From Conus ventricosus (taxonomy: Eukaryota > Mollusca > Gastropoda > Neogastropoda > Conidae): DNA of 64,000 nucleotides. Positions 37,513 through 50,000 of this stretch are shown here, one piece after another. The notes below the pieces were generated by a model. The model was not told the DNA's origin. It was given only the letters and a program-made list of their open reading frames with translations, and searched no databases. The position numbers were made by a program, and so were the translations under genes. Location of the stretch: contig CM031595.1 in NCBI GenBank assembly GCA_018398815.1, positions 142,132,971 to 142,196,970 on the forward strand, in the 5' to 3' direction. The first letter of the stretch is position 1. The number at the start of each line of letters is the position of its first letter.

Positions 37513-37899
37513 GGCAGCCATTTTTCCCGTTAGGCCGCGTGTACAGAAGGGCTAAGTATTTTTTTGACTTTTCTCGCAATCGATCGATTTTTTGTTGCTG
37601 TTCGTTGGTGTCCTTGCTTATGTTTTCATTTAAGGAAAAAACGTATGTGAAGCGATTGGGGGGTAAGCAAATTAAGAAGTTTCGTCTCTCGATTCCCTCA
37701 CCCTCGCCGGCTGGCGCTTTGTCTATACCCCCGCCAATTCCTCCTCTCCCTTCAGCGTCACTTTCTCCCGAGTTCACCTCAACCCAGCTTCGTTCTGTTG
37801 TCGTGACAAGCGAGCTCTTTCTCGCAACCCTCAATCCGTGAGGGTGTTTCGGCTCAGCTTCGGTTTCCTTTTCGATCCCGTCAAAAGCGAGCTCTTTCT

Positions 37900-39700
37900 C
37901 GCAACCCTCTTTTTGGGTGGCGGTGATCACTCAGCTTCGTTCGTTGATCTCGCCCCTTTCCCCCATAACGCGAGCCCCTCAGCCTGGGTTCTGTCCACCC
38001 GTTAGTAAAACCCTGCGTTCAGTGTTCTACTGCTCGCAATTCGATTCCCATGGCAGAATCGAAGGTGTACGGGCCCTCTACGGGGGCGCTCGGCAATGAG
38101 GGGACGATGCGTCATCCCCCCCCCCCCGTAGGCGATCCAAGGGAAAAACTCCTGCTCAAGGGCTCGTATCTATTCGCCCCCGTTGTTCCCTTCCCCCGCC
38201 TCATGTGTCTGCCTCTGCTGTTGGGCAGTCCACCGGGTGTCGCCTTTTCTTCCCGACACCCCTCAGGGACCGCGCTTCGGCCCCCCACTTTCAGGTTGGC
38301 CAGCAGCCACATTATCAAGCCCCCCCTATCAGGGGGTCAGGGCCCATGCCTTGGGCGCCCATGGCCCAATGGCAATAATCCCCCGAACATGGCTTTCCTC
38401 AGCCCCCTGCTCCGGGGTTTCCCGGGTGGCCGGGTTTTATCCCACCCTCCACCATGCAGGCATCTGCCTCCCAGGCTCCCTCGGCCCTTCCGGGGTCTGA
38501 CCCCTCCCCCGGGATTCTGGGGAGCCAGCCATCCCGGGCCACTCAGGCCCTCGCCGCGCTCCGCCTCGCCGGGGGCGGCCACTCCATCGTCTGGGGGTCC
38601 GACCTGGCGGACTCAAGTCAGGGGAAAGGGGACCGGGCACCCGTTCTTATTCTTTCCCAAGACTGGGTTGGCTGTGCTGCTTCCCTGGTTCCGGGGCAGT
38701 GCAACCTCTCAGGAGGCCAGGGCCCCCTGCCCTTCGGCAGGGGAACTTGCCCTGGATCTCGCCCCTCGGCGGCTAGGCCCTCCCCGATGCAAAAGGAGTC
38801 ATTAATGGTGGCCGACTGCATGAGGAGGCCCAAATACGGGTCAGGGCACGGAGGCGCAGGCCCCCCCGTGCCTGGTTCGGTCCCCTATTTTCCTTCCGCG
38901 TTGGCTGGGGGAAATTCCTTAGACCAGAGGGGTCTTCCTTTTGCCAAAAAGGGCCTTGGCAAAGACACTATCCCCGATGCCACCTCCCCCTCCCCAGGGA
39001 ACCTCCTACTGGTCCAGGAGGGGTCAAAATCGCACACCAGGCCTGCCCCCTCTCAAGCGCTGCCTTGTGGATGGGAAGAGTCTGCGCGTAGGGTTTGGGG
39101 CCATATCTTTATGGACTCCTTTCTGGGGGGACTAGGTCGCCCTTAGGGATCCTGATTCGGGTTTTCCTTCGCCATCCGCCATCCGCTGACCCAACTGCTG
39201 GGGTAGCCTGTATCCAGTCAATGGCTGAAGGCTTAAGTTTTGGGCGGGGGCCTTCACTAGCTCCATCGAACTCAGTTTTGGCTAGAGAGATGCGGTCCTA
39301 TGGCATCTTCTGTGACCCGTTCTCCATCTGCCGCGCTTCCCTCAGAGCCTTACCTGCCCAAGTCAGGTCTCTTTTTCGGAAATCACGTGCAGCCCCCATC
39401 AAACCGGGCCGAGATTAGGCGTGACCTCGCCTTTCAGTCAGCCCCCATCCCCCACGACCTGGTTCAAAACGCAAGGCCCAGCGCCTTTCTCGTCACCGGT
39501 CCTCTCAACCCAAGGTCGACGTCATTTGGCCCCCGGGGACTAAGGCGGGCAACCAAGCAGGGTCGGCCTCCGACTCGGCCGGCGGGTCCAAGCTCCCACG
39601 CCTCCGAGGGCCCACCCCCAATGCTCGCCCCCGACCTGGTACTTCCCCCGGGGCAGTCCTGTGGGCACTGTTCCAGGCACCTCAGTGCCTGGGAGCGCTC
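37900..39700 (+). pseudogene. DIRS gag-like region, broken
   Basis: Pro-, Ser- and Gly-rich open frames (from an ATG at 38050 and in overlapping frames to about 39700) with several frameshifts. Near 39420-39500 it reads IRRDLAFQSAPIPHDLVQNA then RPSAFLVTGPL, which resembles the C-terminal part of DIRS Gag-like proteins. No catalytic domain. Position before the RT supports the call; the exact start is not determined. Confidence 0.6.
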
Positions 39701-41270
39701 CCGCAAGCCCTTGGGCTCGCGGGATCAGTCGGGTTTCGTCTTCCTTGGGTGCAGTGAAGGGCTCCTCTCACGCCTTCCCCTCCCCCTTTCGCCCCTCCTC
39801 GGATCTGCTGCCTCTCAGGCCTTAGACCAGAGGTCCTTTCCCCTGTTAGCCAAGGAGCCACAGAGGAAGTTCTCTTCCATTCCTCTCCGGGGTTTTATGG
39901 CCGCAATTTTGTGGTCCCCAAGGCTTCCGAGGATGGAGACCGGTTCTGGGTCTTTCGCCCTTGAACAGGTTTCTATCGTCCTCCGTTTCGATGAAACCCC
40001 CATGTCAGTCCGCGATGCCATGCATCCCGGCGACTGGGCGTATCCTCAACTTAAAGATGCATACTTTCCATCTCTTGATCCACCCAAGGGACAGAAGTAC
40101 CTCCGCTTCGCGTGGAGAGGCCCCGGTTTTTCAGTTTAGGGCTCTTCCCTTTGACTAGCCCCGGCCCCCGGGTTTCACGAAGGTGGCTCGGGAACTTTGC
40201 CCTTTCACGTTCGGAGAAAAGGAATTCGTTTGAAGGCCTAACTAGACGATTGGCTTCTCCTTGCCTCATCCACACTCGTCTCCCCGCAACCCTACAGGTT
40301 TTAAAGCCTCTGTCAGCAGCTGGGGTTCGTTCGCAACGAGGAGAAGTCCGATCTCACCCCTCGCAACAGTTCAGTTTTTGGGGATGTCCTTCCACACCAC
40401 CGACTGGCTGGTCCTTTCCCCCACCCGCCGCGCCTTGTTCGCCTCCAGCACCTCTTGGGCCCCCCCCCCCTTTCCTTGGATCAGGCGCCAGCCAGAAAGC
40501 TGCCTCTCTTCTGGGTCTGATGGAGTCCTTGGCCCCCTTATGCCCCTCGACGTCTGCACAAACGCCGTTTTCAACGCCTTTTTTTCGCAAGCGTTGGGCT
40601 CAGGGACTGCAGTCGTGGGACCTTCCGATCCCCTCTCGGCGTGTTCCAGTCATCGGGGGTACAATGGCACTCCCAGTCCTGGCTAGCCCAGGGATCCCCA
40701 TCCTCCCCCTCCTCCACAGGAGGGCCTGTTCACGGACGCGTCCCAGTCCGGTGGGGTGCCCACGCAGCTCTCTGACGGCCTCCGGCAATGGTCCCCGGAG
40801 ATGGGGTCCTGGCATATCAACCGGCCGGAGCTGGAAGCCGCTTTCCCAAACCCTCAAGGAGTTTCTTCCCTTCCTAAAGGAAAACACATTCTCCTCAACA
40901 CCGACAACACGACGGTGGCGTGTTAATCAACAAGCAGGGGGGGGGCGTTCTCACTTCCCTGTCCCTGAGGTCGAACACTGCTTCTTTGTGCAGAAAACAA
41001 TCAAATCCGGATCTCCGCCAACACTTCCTGGGAAGAATCAACATTCTCGCGGACTCCCCAGCAGGTCGCACATGGTTCTTCCTCAGAATGGACTCTCGTC
41101 CACTCGATCCTAGAACCTCTCTGGACTGTATGGTTCAAACCACAGGTGGACCTGTTCGCCACCCGTTTAACCACCGTCTTCACTTACGTCTCCCCAGTTC
41201 CGATCCGCAGCGTGGCCGGACCCCTGTCCATCCCTTGGTCCGGGCCCGACGCTAATTTCTTTCCCCCTTC
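39700..41270 (+). pseudogene. DIRS reverse transcriptase and RNase H, broken
   Basis: Across shifting frames the RT signatures are clear: a GRNFVVPKASEDGDRFWVFRP segment near 39900-39960 in frame +1, QLKDAYFPSLDPPKGQKYLR with the first catalytic Asp near 40045-40105, FRALPFDLAPAPGF, and the catalytic LDDWLL at 40242-40259, preceded by an in-frame TAA. Then FLGMSFHTTDWLV, and an RNase H part with ILLNTDNTTVA and LINKQGG near 40890-40940. The tail includes VDLFATR, a typical DIRS segment. At least five frame changes occur. Confidence 0.85.
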
Positions 41271-41539
41271 CCCATTCTGAAAGGTTCTCCGCAAGGCAAG
41301 GGAAGATCAGCCACGCTTATTCTGGTGGCTCCACGCTGCCAGCCCAAGCGTGGTTTCCGGGAAATGTTACACCTGTCGCACGTGCCCCCGATACCGCTCG
41401 CCTTAAAGGCAAGGTCCCTGCTCCAGCCGCGGTCAGGCATTCCACACGGCAATCCAAACGTGCTGCAATCTTCACGCCTGGCTACTGTGCGGACCGCTGT
41501 CTGCACGAGGCCCTCCCCACGGTAATCACCTTGGGAACA

Positions 41540-42480
41540 TGCCCACAGGCAGGGACCCAAAGTGTCTTAAATGTCCACTGGGAAAGGCTGGGATCTTGGT
41601 GGCTCCAGCCACCGGTATCACCTCATTCTCCTTCTCAATGCCAAATTTGGGGAACTACCTAGCCTTTCTGTCATCGAGAGAAAAACTTTCAGCCTCCTCT
41701 GTTAAGGGTTTACAGGCGGCTATTTCCACCACTATCCGCCAGTTAGGGGCCCCTCCTTCGGGGGCGACCCTCTTCTGCGGGATCTGGTCAGAGGAGCAGC
41801 CCTACAGGAGGCCCGATGCCCCCCGCCTGTCCCGGTGGGATCTTTTCTTAGTCCTCTCCTCCCTCAGGCTTCCCCCTTACAGCCCAACCGGGAGTGTTCT
41901 CTGAAGTTCCTTCCTTCAAAACAGCCTTTCTCGTTCCCCCGGCCTCGGGAGGGGCTGCAGTGAGGTCCACGCCCTTTGTGGCTTTTCCTGGACGTCGCTT
42001 TTCCGACCGGGTGGCTCGATATCTCTTCGCCTCCTCCAGACTTTTTAGCGAAAAACCAGTTGCCAGGTTTTTTCTTTCCCCACCATCTCCATTCTTCCTC
42101 TCCACTTCTATTCTCGCCCCGGACACGAAGACCCCCACTCCTGTCCGGTTCGCGCTTTGCGGGGGTATAGGAAACGCACGAAATCTTCTCGTTCCAAGCA
42201 GCGCCACCTGTTTCTCCCTTTCAACGAAGGTTATAAGGAGGACATCAGGCGCTCTTCAATCTCTCGATGGCGAGAGAAGTCATTAAGGCTGCGTACCGAG
42301 ACCGAAGGGGTTTGGGTGTTTTCTCCCTAGACCTCATGAGATTAGGGCATGGCGCTTCGCTGGCATACTCATAATGCCAGCATTCAGGGTGTGTTAGATG
42401 CCGCATATTGGGGTCCCCTGGCACCTTTCCAGTTCTACCTGCCGACGTTTCCCGTCTGCGTGATGAAAGGGTCTAGGGGC
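41540..42480 (+). pseudogene. DIRS tyrosine recombinase, broken
   Basis: Fragments follow the order of DIRS YR proteins: KLSASSVKGLQAAISTTIRQ near 41683-41745, RWDLFLVLSSLRLPPYSP near 41835-41888, a catalytic-Arg region near 41940 that reads correctly only after a one-base shift (ASG then RGCSEVHAL), KNQLPG near 42050, HEIRAW near 42336-42353 (the HxxR box), and VLDAAYWG near 42390-42412 holding the likely nucleophile Tyr. At least four frameshifts separate these blocks. All catalytic residue positions appear present, so decay is recent or the indels are sequence error. Confidence 0.82.
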
Positions 42481-42586
42481 ATCGCATCAGCTGTGGGGCG
42501 CAACATTCCATCTCCGCCACACATCCGGCCCTTCTTGCTCCTCCAGGCGGTAACCAGGTGAGCCCTCCTTCCAGGGAGTGCACTCT

Positions 42587-42666
42587 CATTAGTGAGCCAC
42601 GGGATAGTATGTGAATTAAAAGGGAAAATTTTTATTCTAAATTACGTTTAATCTAACATACTTACC
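42587..42666. repeat. Internal complementary region of DIRS element
   Basis: Contains 'cattagtgagccacg' (42587-42601), identical to the right terminal tip at 42853-42867, and about 45 bases further on 'catacttaccgtgctcac', close to the left tip with its outer flank. The intervening 'gtttaatctaacatactta' is the inverse of sequence just outside the right ITR. This is the arrangement expected if the region templates a circular junction during DIRS replication (known model). Confidence 0.7.
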
Positions 42667-42740
42667 GTGCTCACGCAAGACCCCCCTACCTCCCCGCCTT
42701 CCTGTTCCATCAGGGGTTCTCATCAGGTCTTAATATACCT

Positions 42741-42867
42741 CGAAAAGAGGACTATTTTTGAGCATGCCCCGGCACGAGGCCCTTTCAGGGTTTTTTTTGT
42801 CCGTACGACTTTATTGTATACGAGGCAGGATTACAAATTGCTGCCGCTTATGCATTAGTGAGCCACG
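42741..42867 (-). repeat. Right inverted terminal repeat of DIRS element
   Basis: Starts 'cgaaaagaggactatttttg' and ends 'gcattagtgagccacg'. It is the reverse complement of the left ITR. Weaker similarity continues outwards to about 42905. Confidence 0.92.
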
Positions 42868-43189
42868 TAAGTATTTAGATTAAACTAATTTTTTAATAAA
42901 TTTCCTTTGGAACACCTTCTCATTAAAAAAAAAGACAAAGATTTTAAATTTGTTTCACAATCCGAATTTATATTTTGAACTGCAGTGGCTTATAAGGTTA
43001 TTACTTTTTTTTGTTTTGTGATTATAAAAGACAAATATGACTAATTTCAGAAATTTATTAAAAAAAATCTGAAGCAATGATATTGTAATATTTATATTGC
43101 AGAAAAAAAGGGAAAATTATTTACTTTTGTTGATATTCTTCTCATGATATATACAAGTTTTTGATCTGTATGGGGTGTGCTGCATGTAT

Positions 43190-43233
<44 letters not shown>

Positions 43234-44037
43234 GTGTGTGTTGTGTGTGTGTGAATAAGCTGTAATGTAAACTGAAAATGTGAAAACAAACCCTTGCAAC
43301 CAAAGCCCTTACAGATGATGTTTTTTCTGCTTGAATCAAACACATTCACGTTGCCATGCACAAAAGTGCACATACCTTGTCTTCAGTTGTTTATTTTTTG
43401 TGTTATTTATATTTTCAATTTTTGTTTTCCCTTTTTGGTAATATGTTTGTCGTCAGTGTGCAAACTGCTAGTTGTAATAATTATTTTGATTAATTATTGT
43501 GAATACAAGGCTGCTGTCTATTGCACCAGTTACACTAGATTTGATTTGTACAGCAACAGTAACTCTGTATTTTTCTGATTTTTGGCTTTTACTTGTGGCA
43601 GCATAGTTATTAATCCGCAAAAACAGGATCACTTGGCTGTTTTAGGGTTTAAACTCTCTTCCTGTACTCTACTCTGTTCTGATCTATATTGTGTTGCTTT
43701 CGACATTGGCACAGCATTCTTTGCACAAGTTTTATCGACACTGTTTAAGCATCTTTCACCATGCATTACTTTGTTGGCATTTCTGTCAGTGGCTTTCTGG
43801 ATGCTGCATGAGATGGTCTTAATATTCTACTGATGGCCCGCATTGTTCGTCAGTGTGTGAGCGGCATGGCCTCTGCCTGGGTTTGCATGTGAAGCAGCAA
43901 ACATAACTTTGCAATCCTTATCTTCCGTTGTTTACCTTGGGTGACCTGATGTATGCTGTCTTGAAGGAGGTGCCTAGTACTGAGGATACCCTCCCCACAA
44001 CCCACCCCTGTGGAACTTGCCCCGGAAAACTCCTCAG

Positions 44038-47000
44038 GAAGTGCTGCAAACTGTAACTGCTCAGGAGATTGAGCCCCAGAAGATCTCAGAAGACATGCCA
44101 GACACTGTGACGGAACAGATTTCTGTAGAGCCAGAGATGACAACAGAGGCCCCTGATGTTAGTTTTGAACTTGAAGAAATCCAGATAGAAGGTGTGCAGG
44201 AGGTGCCTGTGGTTGGAGCTCCTGTGGAAATGGTAGATAAAGTGCATGAAGAGCATGTCACCATTGATGAGACTGTGTCCACTGTTCAGGAGATTGAACA
44301 GTGGCTGAACAGGTATCTGATATTGTCAGTGAAGATTCTGCCTCTCCGCACATCACAGAGAGTTTGCAATTCAGTTGACAGAAGAAGAACCAGCTGACAT
44401 CTTTGAGACATCAGGGAAAGGTCCACCTGAGGAGGTTGAAACAGAAATAACTTTCGGACCAACACAAGTAGAGAAAGTCATCGAAGGAGAGCTGGAAGAG
44501 ACTGTCAAGGTAGCAGCCAAAATCGAAGAGGTAACTCCCAGTGATGTCACACCTGGTCCTGATGTAATAGAGGAGGAAACAGTTGAAGAACTTGCCGAGC
44601 ATATCAAACCAGATGAAGAGCATGGTACATTGTTTGAGGAGACTGAAATGACCTCTGCTGCTGTCTCAGGTCTTGTTGTATTTGAGGCTGCAGAAAGCAT
44701 CTCAGAGAAGGAGCTAGAAAATGTTTTCTTTAGAAGATGTTGATGAAGCTATGGGCCGACCAAGAGATAAAAGAAGACATGACAAATCAGGCTGATGTCA
44801 TATCAAAGAGGTCTTATAGCCTCAGACATCCTGAAGTTTTTGGAGGAGGTTGATGTTGAAAAGCCAAAAGAAGAGGAGGAGGTTGTATTTGAGATACCAG
44901 ACCAACTAACACCTGCTGAGGAGAAGCAGAAATATCTCTTGCACCAGAAGAAACAAAAGAAGTTTTGGAAGAAACCAAAGTTCCAAAAAACCCGAAGAGG
45001 AGGAGGAAGTTGTTTTTGAAGTGCCAGAGAAAACCTGCACCTGCAGATGCTGAAGCAGAGATATCACTTGCACCAGAAGAAGCAAAAGAAGTGTTGGACG
45101 AGGATGAAGTTGGAAAACCCAAAGAAGAAGAAGAGGTCATTTTTGAAAATACCAGAGCAACCCACTCTTGAGGACACTGAAACAGGGAAAAATCCTTGAA
45201 CCAAAAGAAAAAAAAGAGGTTTTTGGGAAGAGGCTGAAGTTCTGATGCCAAAGAGGAAGAGATTGTTTTTGAATGTCAGAGGAACCTCACCTGCAGCACG
45301 AAGCAGAATATCTCTGCACCCGAAGAAACAAAAGAGGTTTTGGAAGAGGCTGAAATTCCCAAAAACCAAAGAAGAGGAAGGAGATTGTTTTTTGAAGTGC
45401 CAGAAGAACCCACCACTGCAGATACTGAAGCGAATTATCTCTTGCACCAGGAGAAACAAAAGAGGTTTTGGAAAGGGCTTTAAATTCCCAAAGCCAAAGA
45501 AGAGGAAGAGGTTGTTTTTTAATTGCCAGAGGAACCTACACCTCAGATACTGAAGCAGAACCATTCTTACCCAAAAAAGAAAAGGGTTTTGAAGAGGCTG
45601 AAATTCCCCAAAACCAAAGAAGAGGAAGAGGTTGTTTTGAAATGCTAGAGGAACTACACCCGCAGATACTGAAGCAAAATATCTCTTGCACCAGAAGACA
45701 CAAAAGAGTTTTGGAAGAGGCTGAAATTCCAAAGCCAAAGAAGAGGAAGAGGTTGTTTTGAAGTGTCAGAGGAACCTACACCTGCAGATACTGAAGCAGA
45801 AATATCCCTTGCACCAGAAGAAACAAAAGAGGTTTTGGAAGAGGCTGAAATTCCCAAAGCCAAAGAAGAGGGAAAAGGTTTTTTTTTGAAGAGGCTGAAT
45901 CCCCAAAACCAAGAAGAGGAAGAGGTTGTTTTTGAAGTGCCAGAAGAACCTACACCTGCAGATACTGAAGCAGAAATATCTCTTGCTCCAGAAGAAACAA
46001 AAAAAGTGCTGGAAGAGGCTGAAATTCCCAAAACCAGAGAAGAAGAGGAGGTTGTTTTTGAATTGCCAGAGGAACCTACACCTGCAGATACTGAAGCAGA
46101 AATATCTCTTGCACCCGAAGAAAAAAAGAAGTGTTGAAAAAGGCGATTCCAACCCAAAGAAGTGGAAGAGGTTGTTTTTGAAGTTCCAGAGGGGCCTACA
46201 CCTGCGATACTGAAGCAGAAATATCTCTTGCACCGAAGAAACAAAAGAAGTGTTGGAAGAGGGTGAATTCCCAAAGCCAAAGAAAAGGAAGAGGTTGTTT
46301 TTGAAGTGCCAGAGGAACCTACACCTGCAGATACTGAAGCAGAAATATCTCTTGCACCAGAAGAAACAAAGAAGTGTTGGAAAGGCTGAAATTCCCAAAG
46401 CCAAAGAAGAGGGAAAGGTTGTTTTTGAAGTGACTGAGGAACCTACACCTGCCCGATACTGAAGCAGAAAATATCTGTTGCCCAGAAGAAAAAAAAAGAG
46501 GTTTTGGAAGAGGCTGAAACCCCAAAGCAAAGAAGAGGAAGAGGTTGTTTTTGAAGAGGCTGAAAACCCCAAACCAAAAAAGAGGAGGGTTGTTTTTGAT
46601 TGCCAGAAACCTACACCTGCAGATACTGAAGGGAGAAATATCTCTTGCTCCAGAAGAAACAAAGAAGTGCTGGAAGAGGCTGAAATTCCCCAAAACCAGA
46701 GAAGAAGAGGAGGTTGTTTTTGAATTGCCAGAGGAACCTACACCGCAGATACTGAAGCAGAAGTATCTCTTGCACCAGAAGAAACAAAAGAATGTTGGAA
46801 GAGGCTGAAATTCCCAAAGCCAAGAAGTGGAAGAGGTTGTTTTTGAAATTCCAGAGGTGCCTACACCTGCAGTACTGAAGCAGAAATATCTCTTGCACCA
46901 GGGAAACAAAAGGGAAATGTTGGAAGAGGCTGAAATTCCCCAAAGCCAAAGAAGAGGAAGAGGTTGTTTTTTAAGTGCCAGAGGAACCCACACCTGCAGA

Positions 47001-50000
47001 TACTGAAGCAGAAAAAATCTCTTGCACCCGAAGAAACAAAAGAAGTTTTGGAAAGAGGCTTGAAATTCCCAAAGCCAAAGAAGAGGAAGAGGTTGTTTTT
47101 GAAGTGCCAGAGGGAACCCACACCTTTCAGATACTGAAGCAGAAATATCTGTTGCCCAGAAGAAACAAAAGAGGTTTTGGAAGAGGTGAAATTCCCAAAG
47201 CAAAGAAGAAGAAAGGGTTTTTTTTGAATTTCCAGAGAAACCAACACCTGCAGATACTGAAGCAGAAATATCTCTTGCAAACCCGAAGAAAAAAAAAGAA
47301 GTGTTGGAAGAGGCTGAAAGTCCTAAAAGCAAAGAAAGGAAGAGGGTTTTTTGAAGGCCAGAGGAATACACCTGCAGATACGGGAAGCAGAAATATCTCT
47401 TGCACCAGAAGAAACAAAAGAAGTTTTGGAAGAAGCTGACATTCCCAAAGCCAGAGAAAGGAAGAGGTTGTTTTTGAATTGCCAGAAGAACCTAAACCCG
47501 AAGAAAGTGAAGCAGAAATATCTCTTGCACCAGAAGAACAAAAGAAGTGTTGGAAGAGGCTGAAAAATTTCCCCAAAACCAAAGAAGAGGAAGAGGTTGT
47601 TTTTGAAGAGGCTGAAATCCCCAAAGCCCAAAAAAGAGGAAGAGGTTGTTTTTGAAGTGCCAGAAGAACCTACACCTGCAGATACTGAAGCAGAAATATC
47701 TCTTGCTCCAGAAGAAACCAAAGAAGTGCTGGAAGAGGCTGAAATTCCCAAAGCCAGAGAAGAGAGGAGGTTGTTTTTGAAAGCCAGAGGAACCCACACC
47801 TGCAGATACTGAAGCAGAAATATTGTTGCACCAGAAGAAACAAAAGAAGTGTTGGAAGAGGCTGGAAATTCCAAAGCCAAGAAGCGGAAGAGGTTGTTTT
47901 GAAGTTCCCGAGGTGCCTACACTGCAGATACTGAAGCAGAAATATCTCTTGCACCAGAGGAAACAAAAGAAGTGTTGGAAGAGGCTGAAATTCCAAAGCC
48001 AAAGAAGGGAAGAGGTTGTTTTTGAAAATGCCCGAGGAACCTACACCTGCAATACTGAAACAGAAATATCTGTTGCCCAGAAGAAACAAAAGAAGTGTTG
48101 GAAGAGGCCCGAAATTCCCAAAGCCAAAAAAGGAAGAGGTTTTTTTTTGAAGTGACTGAGGAACCTACCTACAGATACTGAAGCAGAAATATCTGTTGCA
48201 CCAGAAGAAACAAAAAAAGGTTTTTGAAGAGGCTGAAATTCCCAAAGCCAAAGAAGGGAAAGGTTGTTTTGAAAAGGGTGAAATCCCAAAGCCAAAGAAA
48301 AGGAAGAGGTTGTTTTTGAAGTGCCAGAAGAACCTACACCTGCAGATACTGAAGCAGAAATATCTCTTGCTCCAGAAGAAAAAAAAAGAAGTGCTGAAGA
48401 GGCTGAAATTCCCAAAGCCAAGAGAAGAAAGGAGGTTGTTTTTTAATTGCCAGAGGAACCTACACCTGCAGATACTGAAGCAGAATATCTCTTGCACCAG
48501 AAGAAACAAAAGAAATGTTGGAAAGGCTGAAATTCCAAAGCCAAAGAAGCGGAAGAGGTTGTTTTTGAAGTTCCAGAGGTGCCTACACTGCAGATACTGA
48601 AGCAGAAGTATCTCTTGCCCAGAAGAAACAAAAGAAGTGTTGGAAGAGGCTGAAATTTCCCCAAAACCAAAGAAGAGGAAGAGGTTGTTTTTGAAGTGCC
48701 AGAGGAACCTACACCTGCAGATTTCTGAAGCAGAAATTCTCTTGCACCCGAAGAAACAAAGAGGTTTTGGAAGGGTGAATTCCCAAAGCCAAAGAAAAAG
48801 AGGTTGTTTTGAAATGCCAGAGAAACCAACACTGCAGATACTGAAGCAGAAATATCTCTTGCACCAGAAGAAAAAAAGAAAGTTTTTGAAGAGGGTGAAA
48901 GTCCTAAAGCCAAGAAGAGGAAGAGGTTGTTTTTGAAGTTCCAGAGGAACCTACACCCGCAGATACTTTAAGCAGAAATATCTCTTGCACCAGAAGAAAC
49001 AAAAAGAAGTTTTGGAAGAAGCTGACATTCCCAAAGCCAGAGAAGAGGACGAGGTTGTTTTGAATTGCCCGAAGAACCTAAACCCGAAGAAAGTGAAGCG
49101 AAATATCTCTTGCACCAGAAGAAACAAAAGAAGTGTTGGAAGAGGCTGAAATTCCCAAAGCCAAAGAAGAGGAAGAGGTTGTTTTTGAAGTGCCAAAGGA
49201 CCTACACCTGCAGATGCAGAAGCAGAAATATCTGTTTCACCAGAAGAAACAAAGAAGTATTGGAAGAGGCTGAAATTCCCAAGCCAAAGAAGAAGAAAGG
49301 TTGGGTTTTTTAAGTGCCAGAGAACCTACACCTGCAGATACTGAAGCAGAACTATCTCTTGCACCAGAAGAAACAAAAGAGTTTTGGAAGAGGCTGAAAT
49401 TCCAAAGCCAAAAAAGAGGAAGAGGTTGTTTTTGAAGTGTCAGAGGAACCTACACCTGCAGATACTGAAGCAGAAATATCTGTTGCACCAGAAGAAACAA
49501 AGAAGTTTTGGAGAGGCTGAAATTCCCAAAGCCAAAGAAGAGGAAGAGGTTTTTTGAAGTGCCAGAGGAACCTACACCTGCGATACTGAAGCGAACTATC
49601 TCTTGCCCCCAGAAGAAAGAAAAGAGGTTTTGGAAGAGGCTGAAATTCCCAAAGCCAAAGAAGAGGAAGAGGTTGTTTTTGAAGTGTCAGAGGAACCTAC
49701 ACCTGCAGATGCTGACGCAGAAAAAATCTGTTGCACCAGAAGAAACAAAAAGGTTTTGGAAGAGCTGAAATTCCCAAAGCCAAAGAAGAGGAAGAGGTTG
49801 TTTTTGAAGTGCCAGAGGAACCTACACCTGCAGATTTCTGAAGCGAAATATCTCTTGCACCAGAAGAAACAAAAGAGGTTCTGGAAGAGGCTGAAATTCC
49901 CAAAGCCAAAGAAGAGGAAGAGGTTGTTTTTGAAGTGTCGGAGGAACCTACACCTGCAGATACTGAAGCAGAATATCTGTTGCACCAGAAGAAACAAAAG

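Larger units (their letters stand above)
37340..42905 (+). mobile_element. DIRS-like retrotransposon (YR element)
   Basis: A GC-rich block of about 5.5 kb in an AT-rich intron, bounded by inverted terminal repeats (confident core 37380-37512 and 42741-42867) and containing, in order, gag-like, reverse transcriptase/RNase H and tyrosine recombinase regions on the plus strand. An internal region near 42587-42666 repeats both terminal tips, as the internal complementary region of DIRS elements does (known for DIRS-1). There is no LTR and no integrase, and the ends show no obvious target duplication, all as expected for DIRS. Every reading frame is broken by several single-base indels, so this copy looks inactive, or is affected by sequence error. 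Confidence 0.88.
35751..44037 (+). other. 8.3-kb intron with two retroelements
   Basis: It contains (GT)n at 35763-35825, a decayed LINE end (about 36000-36840), the DIRS-like element (about 37340-42905) and (GT)n at 43193-43252. The stretches 36850-37330 and 42910-44037 show no other recognisable feature. The acceptor is 'aaaactcctcag'. Confidence 0.7.

Noticed and set aside
37415..37930. Minus-strand open frame at the left end of the DIRS element
   Set aside because: It overlaps the terminal repeat and leader of the element; it has no recognisable domain and the element's genes run on the plus strand.
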